Assembly: GCF_018332655.1 (NCBI RefSeq)
Contig: NZ_BOQL01000018.1
Location: forward strand, 248,001-312,000
DNA: 64,000 bases
Direction of reading: 5' to 3'
Origin: Actinoplanes auranticolor
GTDB taxonomy: Bacteria; Actinomycetota; Actinomycetes; Mycobacteriales; Micromonosporaceae
This document shows, piece after piece, positions 24,694 to 35,613 of this stretch. The notes under the pieces were generated by a model, which saw only the letters and a program-made list of their open reading frames with translations, searched no databases and was not told the DNA's origin. The translations under genes and the position numbers were made by a program. Every line of letters starts with the position of its first letter. Within the stretch, counting starts at the first letter, position 1.

Positions 24694-24985
24694 TCACGCC
24701 GGCTCCACCGGCTCATCTGCTTGCCGGAGAAGGTTGTAGACGTGCATCGGAACGCGGAATTGCGTGTTCTCGTACGGTGCACGACTCCCGACCGCGGTGC
24801 CGGGGACGGCGGTGAGCGCGGCAAGGTGGTCGAGCTGGGCGGCGAGCGCCTCCGTGATCGGGTCGCCGGGCCCCCGGCATGGCGCCGCAGAGATCCCAGG
24901 GCAGGACGCGGCTCGGGGAGGGGTCGCGGATCGGCGGACAGGATGCGGTCGAGAATCTGGTACGTCGCGCCGGCTAGCTCACGAG
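24694..24985 (-). pseudogene. Decayed gene, family unknown
   Basis: Coding-like sequence on the minus strand needs two frame changes to read continuously: ATYQILDRILSADPRPLPEP, then VLPWDLCGAMPG, then DPITEALAAQLDHLAAL to NTQFRVPMHVYNLLRQADEP with a stop at 24694. Jumps fall near 24915 and at the GGGGGCCC run near 24870. Only the C-terminal ~90 residues remain; the upstream gene is replaced by the 2H phosphoesterase 3' end. The family was not recognised. Confidence 0.4.
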
Positions 24986-25504
24986 GTCGGGGAACGTTCC
25001 GAAGGGTCCTACCGGGCCGCTGGACATCGTCAGCGGGATGACCCCGGACGGGATGCTCGGGAACGGCGGCCGGGATGGTGGCGCCGCGGTCATGCCCAGG
25101 GTGATGTGCGGGCGGTAGTTCCGGTCCACCTGGCCCAGCGGCGTGTGCCCGAGACCCAGGAACTTCTGGTGCAGCGCATCCAGTTCCGGACTCCGGACCA
25201 TCTCCAGCCCGAAGTAGTAGCCGCCGGTCGGGACGTAGTAGTCGCCGGGCGGGACCACCGCGTACAGCAGGCCGATGATGAGCGCCTCGAAGGTGCGGCC
25301 CCGGTGGGGTGCCGTTGCCGCGACGATGCCCGCTGTCCGGTCCTCGGCACAGTCCATGTGCAGGACCGATACGTGCGGGGGTGCTTTCTCGCCGAGCAGC
25401 ATGAGCGGCTCGTGACCGTCCCCGATCGCATGGGACAGCTCGATCAGCGACCGGGACGTCATCGCGTCCGGCCGTAGCACCACTCCGTAGGCCACGAGGG
25501 TCAC
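24974..25504 (-). CDS. 2H phosphoesterase (2'-5' RNA ligase-like)
   Basis: 176 residues from GTG 25504. Two HxS/T motifs, PPHVSVLHM and RPHITLGM, about 85 residues apart, are the catalytic pair of the 2H phosphoesterase/LigT fold, which acts on 2',3'-cyclic phosphate or 2'-5' linkages. MTSRSLIELSHAIGDGHEPLML forms the first helix-strand. The ends (SSGPVGPFGTFPDLVS) fit. Divergent from the ABC transporter genes with 54 bp between; no known partner. Substrate not determinable. Confidence 0.75.
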   Translation of the reverse strand: MTLVAYGVVLRPDAMTSRSLIELSHAIGDGHEPLMLLGEKAPPHVSVLHMDCAEDRTAGIVAATAPHRGRTFEALIIGLLYAVVPPGDYYVPTGGYYFGLEMVRSPELDALHQKFLGLGHTPLGQVDRNYRPHITLGMTAAPPSRPPFPSIPSGVIPLTMSSGPVGPFGTFPDLVS

Positions 25505-25558
25505 TTCCTTTTCCGGGTGGGCTATCCAAGCGGGGGGCCCGGACGAAATGATGCCACG

Positions 25559-26479
25559 ATGTCCATCGTCGAGGTTCAGGGTCTGCGCAAGACCTACGGT
25601 GCCGTGACCGCGGTCGACGACGTCAGCTTCACCGTGGCCGAGGGTGAGGTCTTCGGCATCCTCGGGCCGAACGGGGCCGGGAAGACCACCGCGGTGGAGT
25701 GCGTGGAAGGTCTGCGGACCGCTGACGCCGGCACGATCCGGGTGGCCGGGCTCGACCCGGTCCGCCAGCACGACGAGGTGACCCGGATCCTCGGGGTGCA
25801 GCTGCAGGAGAGCGAGCTGCAGGCCAAGCTGACCGTACGGGAGACGCTGGAGATGTACAGCGCCTTCTACGCCCGGCCGGCCGACTGGCGGCCGCTCGTC
25901 GCCCGGCTGGGCCTGGCGGAGCAGCTGGGCCGGCGGTTCGGCAAGCTTTCCGGCGGCCAGAAGCAGCGGCTGTTCATCGCGCTCAGCCTGCTGGGCAACC
26001 CCCGGATCGCCGTGTTCGACGAGCTGACCGCCGCGCTCGACCCCCGCGCGCGCCGCGAGACCTGGCAGCTGGTCCGCGACATCAACTCCTCGGGGGTGAC
26101 CATTCTGCTGGTCACGCACTTCATGGAGGAGGCCCAGTACCTGTGCGACCGGGTCGCGGTCTTCGACCGGGGCCGGGTCGTGGCCCTCGGCACCCCGGAC
26201 GCGCTGATCAGCGGCTCGGACAGCTCAGTGGTGATCTCCTTCCGGCCGTCGGAGCCGCTGCCGGCCGCCGCGCTGGAGTCGCTGCCGGGTGCGGTGTCGG
26301 TCGCCTACGAGGGGGCGAAGGTCATCGTCAGGGGCAACGACGAGACGGTCGACGCCGTGCTGGCCATGATCGGCCGGGAGCGCGTCACGGCGCGGGGGCT
26401 GCGCATCGTGGACGCCACCCTGGACGACGCGTTCCTGAGCATCACCGCCAAGACCGAGGCCGCGCAGGAGGGATCCTGA
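25559..26479 (+). CDS. ABC transporter ATP-binding protein (DrrA-like)
   Basis: 306 residues from ATG 25559. Walker A GPNGAGKTT, Q-loop LQESELQ, signature LSGGQKQR, Walker B IAVFDELTAALD, H-switch THFMEEAQ. The ~75-residue C-terminal extension after GTPDALISG is typical of exporters with a separate permease. It is followed one base later by the permease, so the two form an exporter operon. Cargo unknown; drug or lipid export is plausible. The Asp-Glu-Leu-Thr after Walker B replaces the usual EPT but keeps the catalytic Glu. Confidence 0.93.
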   Translation: MSIVEVQGLRKTYGAVTAVDDVSFTVAEGEVFGILGPNGAGKTTAVECVEGLRTADAGTIRVAGLDPVRQHDEVTRILGVQLQESELQAKLTVRETLEMYSAFYARPADWRPLVARLGLAEQLGRRFGKLSGGQKQRLFIALSLLGNPRIAVFDELTAALDPRARRETWQLVRDINSSGVTILLVTHFMEEAQYLCDRVAVFDRGRVVALGTPDALISGSDSSVVISFRPSEPLPAAALESLPGAVSVAYEGAKVIVRGNDETVDAVLAMIGRERVTARGLRIVDATLDDAFLSITAKTEAAQEGS

Positions 26480-26480
26480 C

Positions 26481-27221
26481 ATGTCCGCGTCCACCGCTGT
26501 GCTGAAGGCCGAGAGCAGGCTGTTCGCCCGGGAGCCGGGCTCGCTGTTCTGGGTGCTCGCCTTCCCCTCGCTGCTGCTGCTCGCGATCGGCCTGATCCCG
26601 GCGTACCGGCAGGCCGATCCGAGCCTGGGCGGTAACCGGGTCATCGACGTCTACGTGCCGAGCGTCGTGCTCGTCGCCCTCATCACGGCGAGCGTGCTGT
26701 CCATGCCGGGCGCCCTGACCACCTACCGGGAGCGGGGCATCCTGCGCCGGATGCGGACGACCCCGGCCCGGCCGGCCCACCTGCTGATCGCCCAGCTGGT
26801 CCTGCACGCGGTGGCCGCGATGCTGGGCGCGGTGCTCGCCATCGTCGCCGGGCGCGTCGTCTGGGCCGTCGCGCTGCCGGAGCAGCTCCTCGCGTACGGG
26901 ATCACCCTGCTGCTCGCCACGCTGGCCGGGCTGGCGACGGGCGCGGTGATCACGGCGCTGGCCCGGACCGCGAAGGCCGCCCAGGCGATCGGCCTGGCGG
27001 TGTTCTTCCCCTCGATGTTCGCGGCCGGCATCTACGTGCCGATCCAGGTGCTGCCGGACACGGTACGGCGGATCATCGAACTGCTCCCCTTCGGCGCGGC
27101 TGCCCAGGCTCTCAACCAGGCCGCGAGCGGCAGCTGGCCGGCGTGGACCCACCTGGCCGTGCTCGCCCTGTGGACAGTCGTCCTGATGGGCGTCGCGGCC
27201 CGCTGGTTCCGCTGGGAGTGA
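26481..27221 (+). CDS. ABC-2 type permease
   Basis: 246 residues with six hydrophobic segments (LFWVLAFPSLLLLAIGLI, VPSVVLVALITASVLSM, LLIAQLVLHAVAAMLGAVLAIV, LLAYGITLLLATLAGLATGAV, AIGLAVFFPSMFAAGIYVP, LAVLALWTVVLMGVAARWF) and the cytoplasmic TTYRERGILRRMRTTPA loop of DrrB-like permeases. The one-base spacing to the ATPase gene indicates coupled translation; together they form a homodimer-type exporter. Confidence 0.92.
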   Translation: MSASTAVLKAESRLFAREPGSLFWVLAFPSLLLLAIGLIPAYRQADPSLGGNRVIDVYVPSVVLVALITASVLSMPGALTTYRERGILRRMRTTPARPAHLLIAQLVLHAVAAMLGAVLAIVAGRVVWAVALPEQLLAYGITLLLATLAGLATGAVITALARTAKAAQAIGLAVFFPSMFAAGIYVPIQVLPDTVRRIIELLPFGAAAQALNQAASGSWPAWTHLAVLALWTVVLMGVAARWFRWE

Positions 27222-27234
27222 CCGAGCGGGTGCG

Positions 27235-28695
27235 TTATCCGGTGGGAGCGGGTGACGCCGCCTTGTCCGGCTCGGCGGCGTCTGGTTCCGCGGTCACCTG
27301 GTCCGCCGAGCGTGGGATCAGGCCGGCCAGCACCACCATGACCACGGACACCAGCAGCATGGCGAGGAAGATGCGGTGGACGGCTTCGGTGAGCCGGGCC
27401 GGGTCGACCGCACCGGTGCCGACCACCGCGTTGGCCATCGCGCCGAAGACCGCGACGCCCAGGGCGCTGCCCAGCGAGCGGAGGAAGATGTTGTTCGCGG
27501 TCACCACACCGCGTTCGGTCCAGCCGACGCTGGACTGCGCGGCGATCAGCGTGGGCGCCGCGGTCAGGCCCATGCCCAGGCCGATGACCAGGCAGTAGGC
27601 GCCGACCTCGTAGACCGAGGACCGCTGGTCCAGCCGCAGCAACAACGCGACCCCGCCCACCACCAGCGCCGAGCCGATCAGGGCGCAGCCGCGGAAGCCG
27701 ACGCGCAGGTACACCCGGCCGGCCTGGCTGGCGGAGATCGGCCAGCCGATGGTGAGCGCACCCAGGGCCAGACCGGCCACCAACGGGCCGGTGCCGAGCG
27801 CTTCCTGGGCGTACACGGGAATGTAGGAACTGAGGCCGAGCAGGATCGCCCCGACGCCGACCGCCAGGAAGCCGCTGCTGAGCAGGAGCCGGCGGCGGAA
27901 GATCCACAGCGGCAGCACCGGGTCGGGCGCGGAGCGCTCGACGAAGCCGAACGCGACCAGCAGGATCACACCGATGCCGAGGACGGCGATGCCTGTCGGT
28001 GAGGTCCACGCCCAGGCCTGCCCGCCCTCCAGCACACCCAGGATCACCAGGGTGAGACCAGCCGCGAGCAGGGCTGCGCCGCGATAGTCGACGGCCGGGC
28101 GCTGCCGCTCGACGCGCTCGTGGAAACGGCGCAGGATCATGACGCCGGCCAGCAGGCAGATGGGGATGTTGACGAAGAAGATCCAGCGCCACGAGGCCCA
28201 CTCGGAGAACACCCCGCCGAGCGTGGGCCCGACCACCGATGCGACGCCCCAGACGCTGGCCACGTACCCCTGGACCTTGGCCCGCTCGCGCACCGAGTAG
28301 AGGTCACCGATGATGGTGATGGTGGTCGGCATGATCGCCCCGGCGCCGAGACCCTGCAGCACCCGGAAGATGATCAGCGGCGCGATGCTCCAGGCCACTC
28401 CGCACAGGATCGAGCTGATCAGGAACAGCCCGATCCCCCACAGGATCACCGGCTTGCGCCCGAACAGGTCGTTGAGCTTGCCGTAGATCGGCACCGACAC
28501 GGCCTGGGCCAGCAGATAGACGGAGAAGAGCCAGGGGAACTCGGTGAAGCCGCCGATGTCGCCGACGATCGAGGGCACCGCGGTGGCGATGATCGTCGAG
28601 TCGATGGCGATGAGGCCGGTGGAGAGCATCATGGCGAGCAGGACCGGGCCGCGTTCGGAACGCAGCCCCACATTGTTCTCCGTCACCAGGAACAC
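27235..28695 (-). CDS. MFS exporter, DHA2 (14-TM, EmrB/QacA) type
   Basis: 486 residues. Motif A is KLNDLFGRKPVI; motif C region FVVGPTLGGVF follows helix 4-5 (SVVGPTLGGVFSEWASWRWIFFVNIP is the standard DHA2 signature). D in SVYLLAQAVSVPI... and the first helix (LIAIDSTIIATAVPSIVGDI) are also standard. About 14 hydrophobic segments. Probably a proton-coupled multidrug exporter. No regulator adjoins it; it converges with the ABC permease gene. Confidence 0.92.
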   Translation of the reverse strand: MFLVTENNVGLRSERGPVLLAMMLSTGLIAIDSTIIATAVPSIVGDIGGFTEFPWLFSVYLLAQAVSVPIYGKLNDLFGRKPVILWGIGLFLISSILCGVAWSIAPLIIFRVLQGLGAGAIMPTTITIIGDLYSVRERAKVQGYVASVWGVASVVGPTLGGVFSEWASWRWIFFVNIPICLLAGVMILRRFHERVERQRPAVDYRGAALLAAGLTLVILGVLEGGQAWAWTSPTGIAVLGIGVILLVAFGFVERSAPDPVLPLWIFRRRLLLSSGFLAVGVGAILLGLSSYIPVYAQEALGTGPLVAGLALGALTIGWPISASQAGRVYLRVGFRGCALIGSALVVGGVALLLRLDQRSSVYEVGAYCLVIGLGMGLTAAPTLIAAQSSVGWTERGVVTANNIFLRSLGSALGVAVFGAMANAVVGTGAVDPARLTEAVHRIFLAMLLVSVVMVVLAGLIPRSADQVTAEPDAAEPDKAASPAPTG

Positions 28696-28714
28696 CTACC
28701 CCACGCGGGCCGGT

Positions 28715-29335
28715 TCAGGCCTGTTCCCGGCTGCACCACCAGCTCGTACGCCCGCCGACCGCGCCCTTGACCATGGGCGCACCGTCGCGGGGACAGCGGC
28801 CTCCCGGAATCCGGAACGGGATGATGCCCAGCGTGTGCACCCCGCCGTCCCTGATCGCGGAGCGCACCGCCCGTCGCGTGGCCCGCAGCAGGCGATCGAC
28901 GTCGTCGGTGGTGAGCCGGTCGACCCGGCGCCCTGGGTTGACGCGCGCCGACCACAGGATCTGATCGGCCAGCAGGTTCCCGATCCCGGCGATCGCCTCC
29001 TGGTCGAGCAGGCGCGCCTTGACCGGCGCCGTGCCGGACGCCAGCGCCGCCCGGAACTCGGCGGGGGTCATCGTGGCCGCGTCCGGGCCCAGCGAGGCGA
29101 TCGGTGGATCCAGGCGTACGCGGCCGAGCCGGCGGGGGTCGACCAGCACCAGGCGGCCGCCGTCGGCGAACGTCAGCGAGAAGCGGGACCACCGGTGGTC
29201 GCCGGGCCGGCGGCGGCCTTCCCAGTAGTCGCCGCCGTCGATCTCGGTGCCGTCCGGGTCGGCGATCACGATCTTGCCGGACATGCCCAGGTGGATGCCC
29301 AGCGCATGACCTCTCCCCGATCGGCGGACGCGGAA
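28715..29335 (-). pseudogene. Fpg/Nei DNA glycosylase lacking its N-terminus
   Basis: The reading begins in the middle of domain 1 (RVRRSGRGHALGIHLGMSGKIVI) and continues through TFADGGRLVLVDPRRLGRV, the H2TH region LLDQEAIAGIGNLLADQILWSARVNPGR, GIIPFRIPGGRCPRDGAPMV and WWCSREQA. The first ~60 residues, including the catalytic Pro/Glu of the MPELPE start, are absent. The only upstream start is a TTG lying inside the Lon terminator hairpin. It is therefore most likely an inactive relic. The zinc finger keeps two Cys only. Confidence 0.7.
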
Positions 29336-29363
29336 GCCGCCCGGGCTCAATCGCCCGGGCGGC
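29336..29363 (-). terminator. Lon terminator hairpin
   Basis: GCCGCCCGGGC and GCCCGGGCGGC form a perfect 11-bp stem with a six-base loop, 22 bases after the Lon stop on the minus strand. The reading of the headless glycosylase starts within it. Confidence 0.75.
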
Positions 29364-29385
29364 TCCCTTTGTACGGCAACTACCC

Positions 29386-31695
<2,310 letters not shown>

Positions 31696-31711
31696 TCGGT
31701 ACCTCCGAGAA

Positions 31712-31732
31712 GTTGAGTATGTTGCGCTCAAC
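31712..31732. promoter_or_regulatory. HAIR (HspR-binding) operator of lon
   Basis: GTTGAGT-N7-GCTCAAC lies 17 bases upstream of the lon start. It matches the HAIR consensus CTTGAGT-N7-ACTCAAG in 12 of 14 arm bases, with the exact 7-base spacer. HspR control of lon is known in Streptomyces. Confidence 0.8.
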
Positions 31733-31816
31733 CTCGGAGCCGTTCCCGATCTTCCGGTGTTCACTGCGAGCGAAAATGACCCGCACTAGATTCATCCCAT
31801 AATCCCATGTTTCACT

Positions 31817-33013
31817 GTGCCCGTGTCCACGACCACACTCGCCCCGGCCCGGCTGGCCCGCGGCATCCTGCTCGCCGTCGCCCTGACCGCCCTCAACCTG
31901 CGCACGGCGGTGACCGGCTTCAGCGTGCTGACCGGGGACGCCGCCGAGGACCTGCACTTCGGGCCGCTGGTCGCCGGGGCCATCGGCACGATCGTGACCG
32001 CCTGTTTCGCGATCGCCGCGTTCGCCGCCCCGCCACTGGCCCGCCGGCTCGGCCTGGAACGCACTGCCGCGCTCGCGGTGACCGCCACCACCGCGGGCAT
32101 CCTGCTGCGCGCCGTCGCGTGGTCTCCGACCGTCATGATCGTCGCCACCGTCGTCGCGTTCGCCGGCGTCGGCGCGTCCAACGTCATCCTGATCCCGATC
32201 GTGAAGCAGCACTTCCCGCAGCGGCTGCACGCGGTCAGCACCATGTACATGGTCCTGCTCCAGGTCGGTCAGCTGGCGGCGCCGCTGCTCGCGCTGCCGC
32301 TGGCCCACGCCTACGGCTGGCGTACGGCCGCAGGAGCATGGGCCGTGGTCACCGCCGCGGCGGCGGTGCTGTGGTTCGTCGCGGTTCCCCGATCGGGCTC
32401 CCGGTCCGCCGAGCCGGCCCCGGCCCCGGTGGCGTCGCGGGTCTCCTGGCGTACCCCGCTCGTCCTGGGCCTGATCGGCCTGATGGCGATGACCACTCTG
32501 CACGTCTACACGCTGGTGACCTGGTTCCCGGCCATGCTCGAGGACGCCGGGCTCAGCTCGACCGCGAGCGCGCTGCTGCTGTCCTGGTTCGCCGGGCTCG
32601 GGCTGATCGCCGCCTTCGTGGTGCCGCCACTGACCAAACGCCTGCGCAACAGCTACCCGATCGTCGTGGTGTGCGTCGCGCTGATGGGTCTCGGCTACGG
32701 GGGCATGCTGGTGGCCCCGGCGGCCGGCGCCTTCGTCTGGGCGACCGCCTTCGGCCTGGGCGTGAGCACGTTCCCGCTCTGCCTGACTCTGATCGGCGCC
32801 CGCGCGGCCGATCCGCAGAGCGCCTCCCGGCTGTCCGGCCTGGTCCAGGGCGTCGGCTACGGCATCGGCTGCGTCGGCCCGCTCACCCTCGGCGCGATCA
32901 ACCAGCTCACCGACGGCTGGAACGCGACGTACGTGCTGCTGGCCGCCACCCTGCTGATCACCCTCGGCGCCGGCTGGGCCGCATGCCGGCCGGTCCCCGC
33001 GCCCGCCGATTAG
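31817..33013 (+). CDS. MFS transporter, CynX/NimT (cyanate-type) family
   Basis: 398 residues from GTG 31817 with about 12 hydrophobic segments. LTALNLRTAVTGFSVLTGDAAEDLHFGPLVAGAIGTIV is the hallmark N-terminus of CynX/NimT porters, and PIVKQHFPQRLHAVSTMYMVLLQVGQLAAPLLALPLA and GLSSTASALLLSWFAGLGLI are also family features. Cyanate, nitroimidazole or an amino-acid-like compound could be carried; substrate unknown. A GntR regulator gene starts 11 bases after its stop, suggesting an operon. Confidence 0.88.
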   Translation: MPVSTTTLAPARLARGILLAVALTALNLRTAVTGFSVLTGDAAEDLHFGPLVAGAIGTIVTACFAIAAFAAPPLARRLGLERTAALAVTATTAGILLRAVAWSPTVMIVATVVAFAGVGASNVILIPIVKQHFPQRLHAVSTMYMVLLQVGQLAAPLLALPLAHAYGWRTAAGAWAVVTAAAAVLWFVAVPRSGSRSAEPAPAPVASRVSWRTPLVLGLIGLMAMTTLHVYTLVTWFPAMLEDAGLSSTASALLLSWFAGLGLIAAFVVPPLTKRLRNSYPIVVVCVALMGLGYGGMLVAPAAGAFVWATAFGLGVSTFPLCLTLIGARAADPQSASRLSGLVQGVGYGIGCVGPLTLGAINQLTDGWNATYVLLAATLLITLGAGWAACRPVPAPAD

Positions 33014-33023
33014 GCTGCACTCC

Positions 33024-33710
33024 GTGCCCCGCCCCCACTTTGATCGCTCCGCCCTCAGCACCCGCGTGACCGACCTGTTCCGGTCCCAGGTCACCGACGG
33101 CACCTGGCCGCTGGGCAGCAAGATCCCCACGGAATCCGAACTGGTCGCATGGAGCGGCGCCGGGCGCAACACCGTCCGCGAGGCGATCGGCTCGCTGGTG
33201 CAGGCCGGCATCCTGCGGCGGGAGCAGGGCCGCGGGACGTTCGTGGTGTCGACGTCCGACCTGCGCTCGTCGGTGTCCCGCCGGGTCGCGGCCACCTCCC
33301 GCCGGGACAGCCTGGAGCTGCGGCTGGCGCTCGACGCGGCGGCCGCCCGGATCGCCGCGGTCCGCCGCACCGAAGCCGACACCGAGCGCCTGGCCGCGCT
33401 CCTGCACGAGCGCGAACACGCCTGGGCCGGCGGGGATGCACACGAGCGGGTGCGCGCCGACTCGGCGCTGCACCGGGCGGTGGTCGGCGCCACTCACAAC
33501 CTGCTGATGCAGGACGTCTACGACGGACTGCTGGGTGTGTTCGAGGAGGTGCAGCTGCACGACGTAGCCGGCGAGACGGACGCCTTGGCGCAGCTGCACG
33601 CCGATCTGGTCGAAGCGATCGTCGACGGTGACCCCGACCGCGCCGCGGCCACCATGTCGACATTGCTCCAGCCGATGATCAACGGCGCCGAACCGGCCAC
33701 ACCGTCCTGA
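33024..33710 (+). CDS. GntR-family regulator (FadR subfamily)
   Basis: 228 residues. Winged HTH: RVTDLFRSQVTDGTWPLGSKIPTESELVAWSGAGRNTVREAIGSLVQAGILRREQGRGTFVVS. The C-terminal FCD-type all-helical domain carries ELRLALDAAAARIAAVRRTE, DSALHRAVVGATHNLLM and QLHADLVEAIVDGDPDRAAA, with the His/Asp positions that bind carboxylate ligands through a metal. Starts 11 bases after the MFS gene; it probably regulates that transporter. Confidence 0.92.
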   Translation: MPRPHFDRSALSTRVTDLFRSQVTDGTWPLGSKIPTESELVAWSGAGRNTVREAIGSLVQAGILRREQGRGTFVVSTSDLRSSVSRRVAATSRRDSLELRLALDAAAARIAAVRRTEADTERLAALLHEREHAWAGGDAHERVRADSALHRAVVGATHNLLMQDVYDGLLGVFEEVQLHDVAGETDALAQLHADLVEAIVDGDPDRAAATMSTLLQPMINGAEPATPS

Positions 33711-33733
33711 CGGCGAGCGGGCACAATGGCCGG

Positions 33734-34546
33734 GTGACCCGACGGGCGTGGCGGCTGCTGACCTGGATCGCGGTGCCGGTGGTGGCGCTGAGCCTGACCG
33801 CCGTGGCGGCCGCGGCCTGGTGGCGGTGGGACACGGCCCGGCAGCCCGATGTGAGCGACGCCGTACCGGCCATGCGGCGAGCGGTGGCTGACGCTGTCGT
33901 CGCCGCCGGTGCCGAGGCGGCCGTTGCGGTCAGCGGGGTGGTCCGGTCGTCGCGCTGCCGTATCAACGCCGCCCGGGCCGGTGCCGTGTTCACCGCGCGG
34001 GCCGACCTCTACACCGACCCCGGCGGCGAGGAAGCCCTGATCACCGGCATCGCCGGGCAGCTGTCGGGCACCTATGCGGTGAGCCGCGGCGCGGCGCGCT
34101 CCGGCGCCCGGCCCATCGAGGCCACCACCGACCGGGGCGTACGGCTGACTGTCCGCAGAATCAGCCCGGGCTGGGTGACCGTGTCGGCCCGCACCGGGTG
34201 CAGCCTCGGTACGGCCCCCGGCCGGCCGAGCCCACCACCGGGCAGTTCCGGCGCCGCTGCCATCACCGCGGCGTTCGCGGCCGTGGGCACCCGGCCGGCG
34301 TCGTTCGTGTCGCACCAGCTCGACTGCCCCGGCGGAGCCCTGACCACGACCGCCGCCGTCAGCGAACCGGCCGACAGCGCCCGGCTGGCCGAGCGGCTCA
34401 GCGCCACCGTGCCGGCCGGGGCACGCGTCTTCGCCTCCGGGACGTCGAACCTGGTCGCCTACCGCCAGGGTGCCGTATCGATGATCGTGGCGGCTTCCGA
34501 CGACGGCACCACCATCACCGGCCAGCACACCACAGCATGCCGATGA
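33734..34546 (+). CDS. Membrane-anchored hypothetical protein
   Basis: 270 residues from a GTG. A signal-anchor helix (LLTWIAVPVVALSLTAVAAAAWW) precedes an extracytoplasmic domain with Cys pairs (SSRCRIN, RTGCSLG, QLDCPGG, TTACR), suggesting disulfides. The domain looks bipartite: one half around VFTARADLYTDPGGEEALITGIAGQL, the other around LTTTAAVSEPADSARLAERL, both helix-strand units. Not recognised. Starts 23 bases after the GntR gene; converges with the SnoaL operon. Confidence 0.6.
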   Translation: MTRRAWRLLTWIAVPVVALSLTAVAAAAWWRWDTARQPDVSDAVPAMRRAVADAVVAAGAEAAVAVSGVVRSSRCRINAARAGAVFTARADLYTDPGGEEALITGIAGQLSGTYAVSRGAARSGARPIEATTDRGVRLTVRRISPGWVTVSARTGCSLGTAPGRPSPPPGSSGAAAITAAFAAVGTRPASFVSHQLDCPGGALTTTAAVSEPADSARLAERLSATVPAGARVFASGTSNLVAYRQGAVSMIVAASDDGTTITGQHTTACR

Positions 34547-34547
34547 T

Positions 34548-35096
34548 CTAGTCGGGAGGGTCCGGGATGCGCTCGATCAGGTCGTTGACCACGACCAGGT
34601 CCAGGAAGGCCTGCACCCGGACCGCCCGCCGGCCGCGCATGGTGAAGACCCAGTTGTAGGTGTTCAGGTACGGGCGGCCGTCCAGCGCCGTCGCGGTGCC
34701 GTCCCACACGGCCACCACCGTGTCGCCCTCGGCGTAGAGCGCGCGGACCTGCGGGTAGATCGGCGTACTGAGCCGGCTGAGGATGGGCGCCGACCCCCGA
34801 GCAAGGAACTGCGCCCGGTTCGGGTAGGTCCGCGGGGGCACCGACGCCACCGTCCAGATCGCGTCCTCGTGCAGGATGTCGAGGTAGAAGTCGTTGGCCT
34901 GATTGAGGGTGCCGTGCTCGGCCGCGGCGCGGAAAGCCTCCGCCACCCGGCGCTTGTTGCGGCTCTCCCGTCCCCCGCTGCCGGCATGCGCGGGGCCGGC
35001 GCTCAGACCGAGCAGTCCCAGGGTCGCCGCGGCAGAGCCCCCGAGCAGCGCACGACGCCCCCAGTGGCCGTGCAGGTCATCGGTTTCCATGGTCAT
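34548..35096 (-). CDS. Exported SnoaL/NTF2-like protein (Tat signal)
   Basis: 182 residues. The N-terminus HWGRRALLGGSAAATLGLLGLSAGPAHAG is a Tat-type signal with a likely cut after AHA. The domain RRVAEAFRAAAEHGTLNQANDFYLDILHEDAIWTVA ... PQVRALYAEGDTVVAVWDGTATALDGRPYLNTYNWVFTMRG is the cone-shaped NTF2/SnoaL fold. A pocket-type role or small-molecule isomerase is possible. Its start overlaps the end of the upstream gene by 20 bases, so it is the third gene of the operon. Confidence 0.8.
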   Translation of the reverse strand: MTMETDDLHGHWGRRALLGGSAAATLGLLGLSAGPAHAGSGGRESRNKRRVAEAFRAAAEHGTLNQANDFYLDILHEDAIWTVASVPPRTYPNRAQFLARGSAPILSRLSTPIYPQVRALYAEGDTVVAVWDGTATALDGRPYLNTYNWVFTMRGRRAVRVQAFLDLVVVNDLIERIPDPPD

Positions 35097-35613
35097 CCTC
35101 CTTCAGAGAGGTGTCGTCCCGCGCTCCGGGAAGGGTCGTCAGCAGCAGGTCGGCCTCGTCGGCCGGGATCCGCCGGGAGGAGGTGTGGTCGCCGACGATC
35201 TTCCAGTCGTCGCCGAGCCGTTGCCAGATCAGGGTGTTGTGGGTGCGGATGTCCACGACCGAGCCTTCCGCGACGGTCAGGCGGGCGATGAACACCAGCC
35301 GCGAGACGGCCAGGTCCCCGGACCGTACGATCTCCGGGCGGTCCTCGAGCCGGTGCACCGCCGAGCGCAGGCTGTTGAATGTCGGCTCCCAGATCTCCTG
35401 GTAGGCGCGGGCGCTGCGGACGGTCCGGTGCTCCGGATCCATGTCGTCGTAGAGCCGGAGCGTGTCGAGGTCCCAGTCGTAGTGCGAGCCCTGGATCGCA
35501 CGGAAGTCCCAGTGCCCGGGATCCGGCTCCTTGTCCCAGCCCCAGAGCCACCGGAGGTGCCGGGCCCGGACGGCGGCGATGTCGTCGGCTGCCGGAACTG
35601 AATCCTCGCTCAT
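35077..35613 (-). CDS. SnoaL/NTF2-like protein
   Basis: 178 residues. MSEDSVPAADDIAAVRARHLRWLWGWDKEPDPGHWD precedes the NTF2-like fold, including VRSARAYQEIWEPTFNSLRSAVHRL, ISRLVFIARLTVAEGSVVDIRTHNTLIWQRLGDDWKIVGDHTS. No signal, so cytoplasmic. The GDD-WKI-DH element is the usual last strand pair. Middle gene of a three-gene operon; its ATG overlaps the upstream stop as ATGA and its end overlaps the next gene. Confidence 0.8.
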   Translation of the reverse strand: MSEDSVPAADDIAAVRARHLRWLWGWDKEPDPGHWDFRAIQGSHYDWDLDTLRLYDDMDPEHRTVRSARAYQEIWEPTFNSLRSAVHRLEDRPEIVRSGDLAVSRLVFIARLTVAEGSVVDIRTHNTLIWQRLGDDWKIVGDHTSSRRIPADEADLLLTTLPGARDDTSLKEDDHGNR

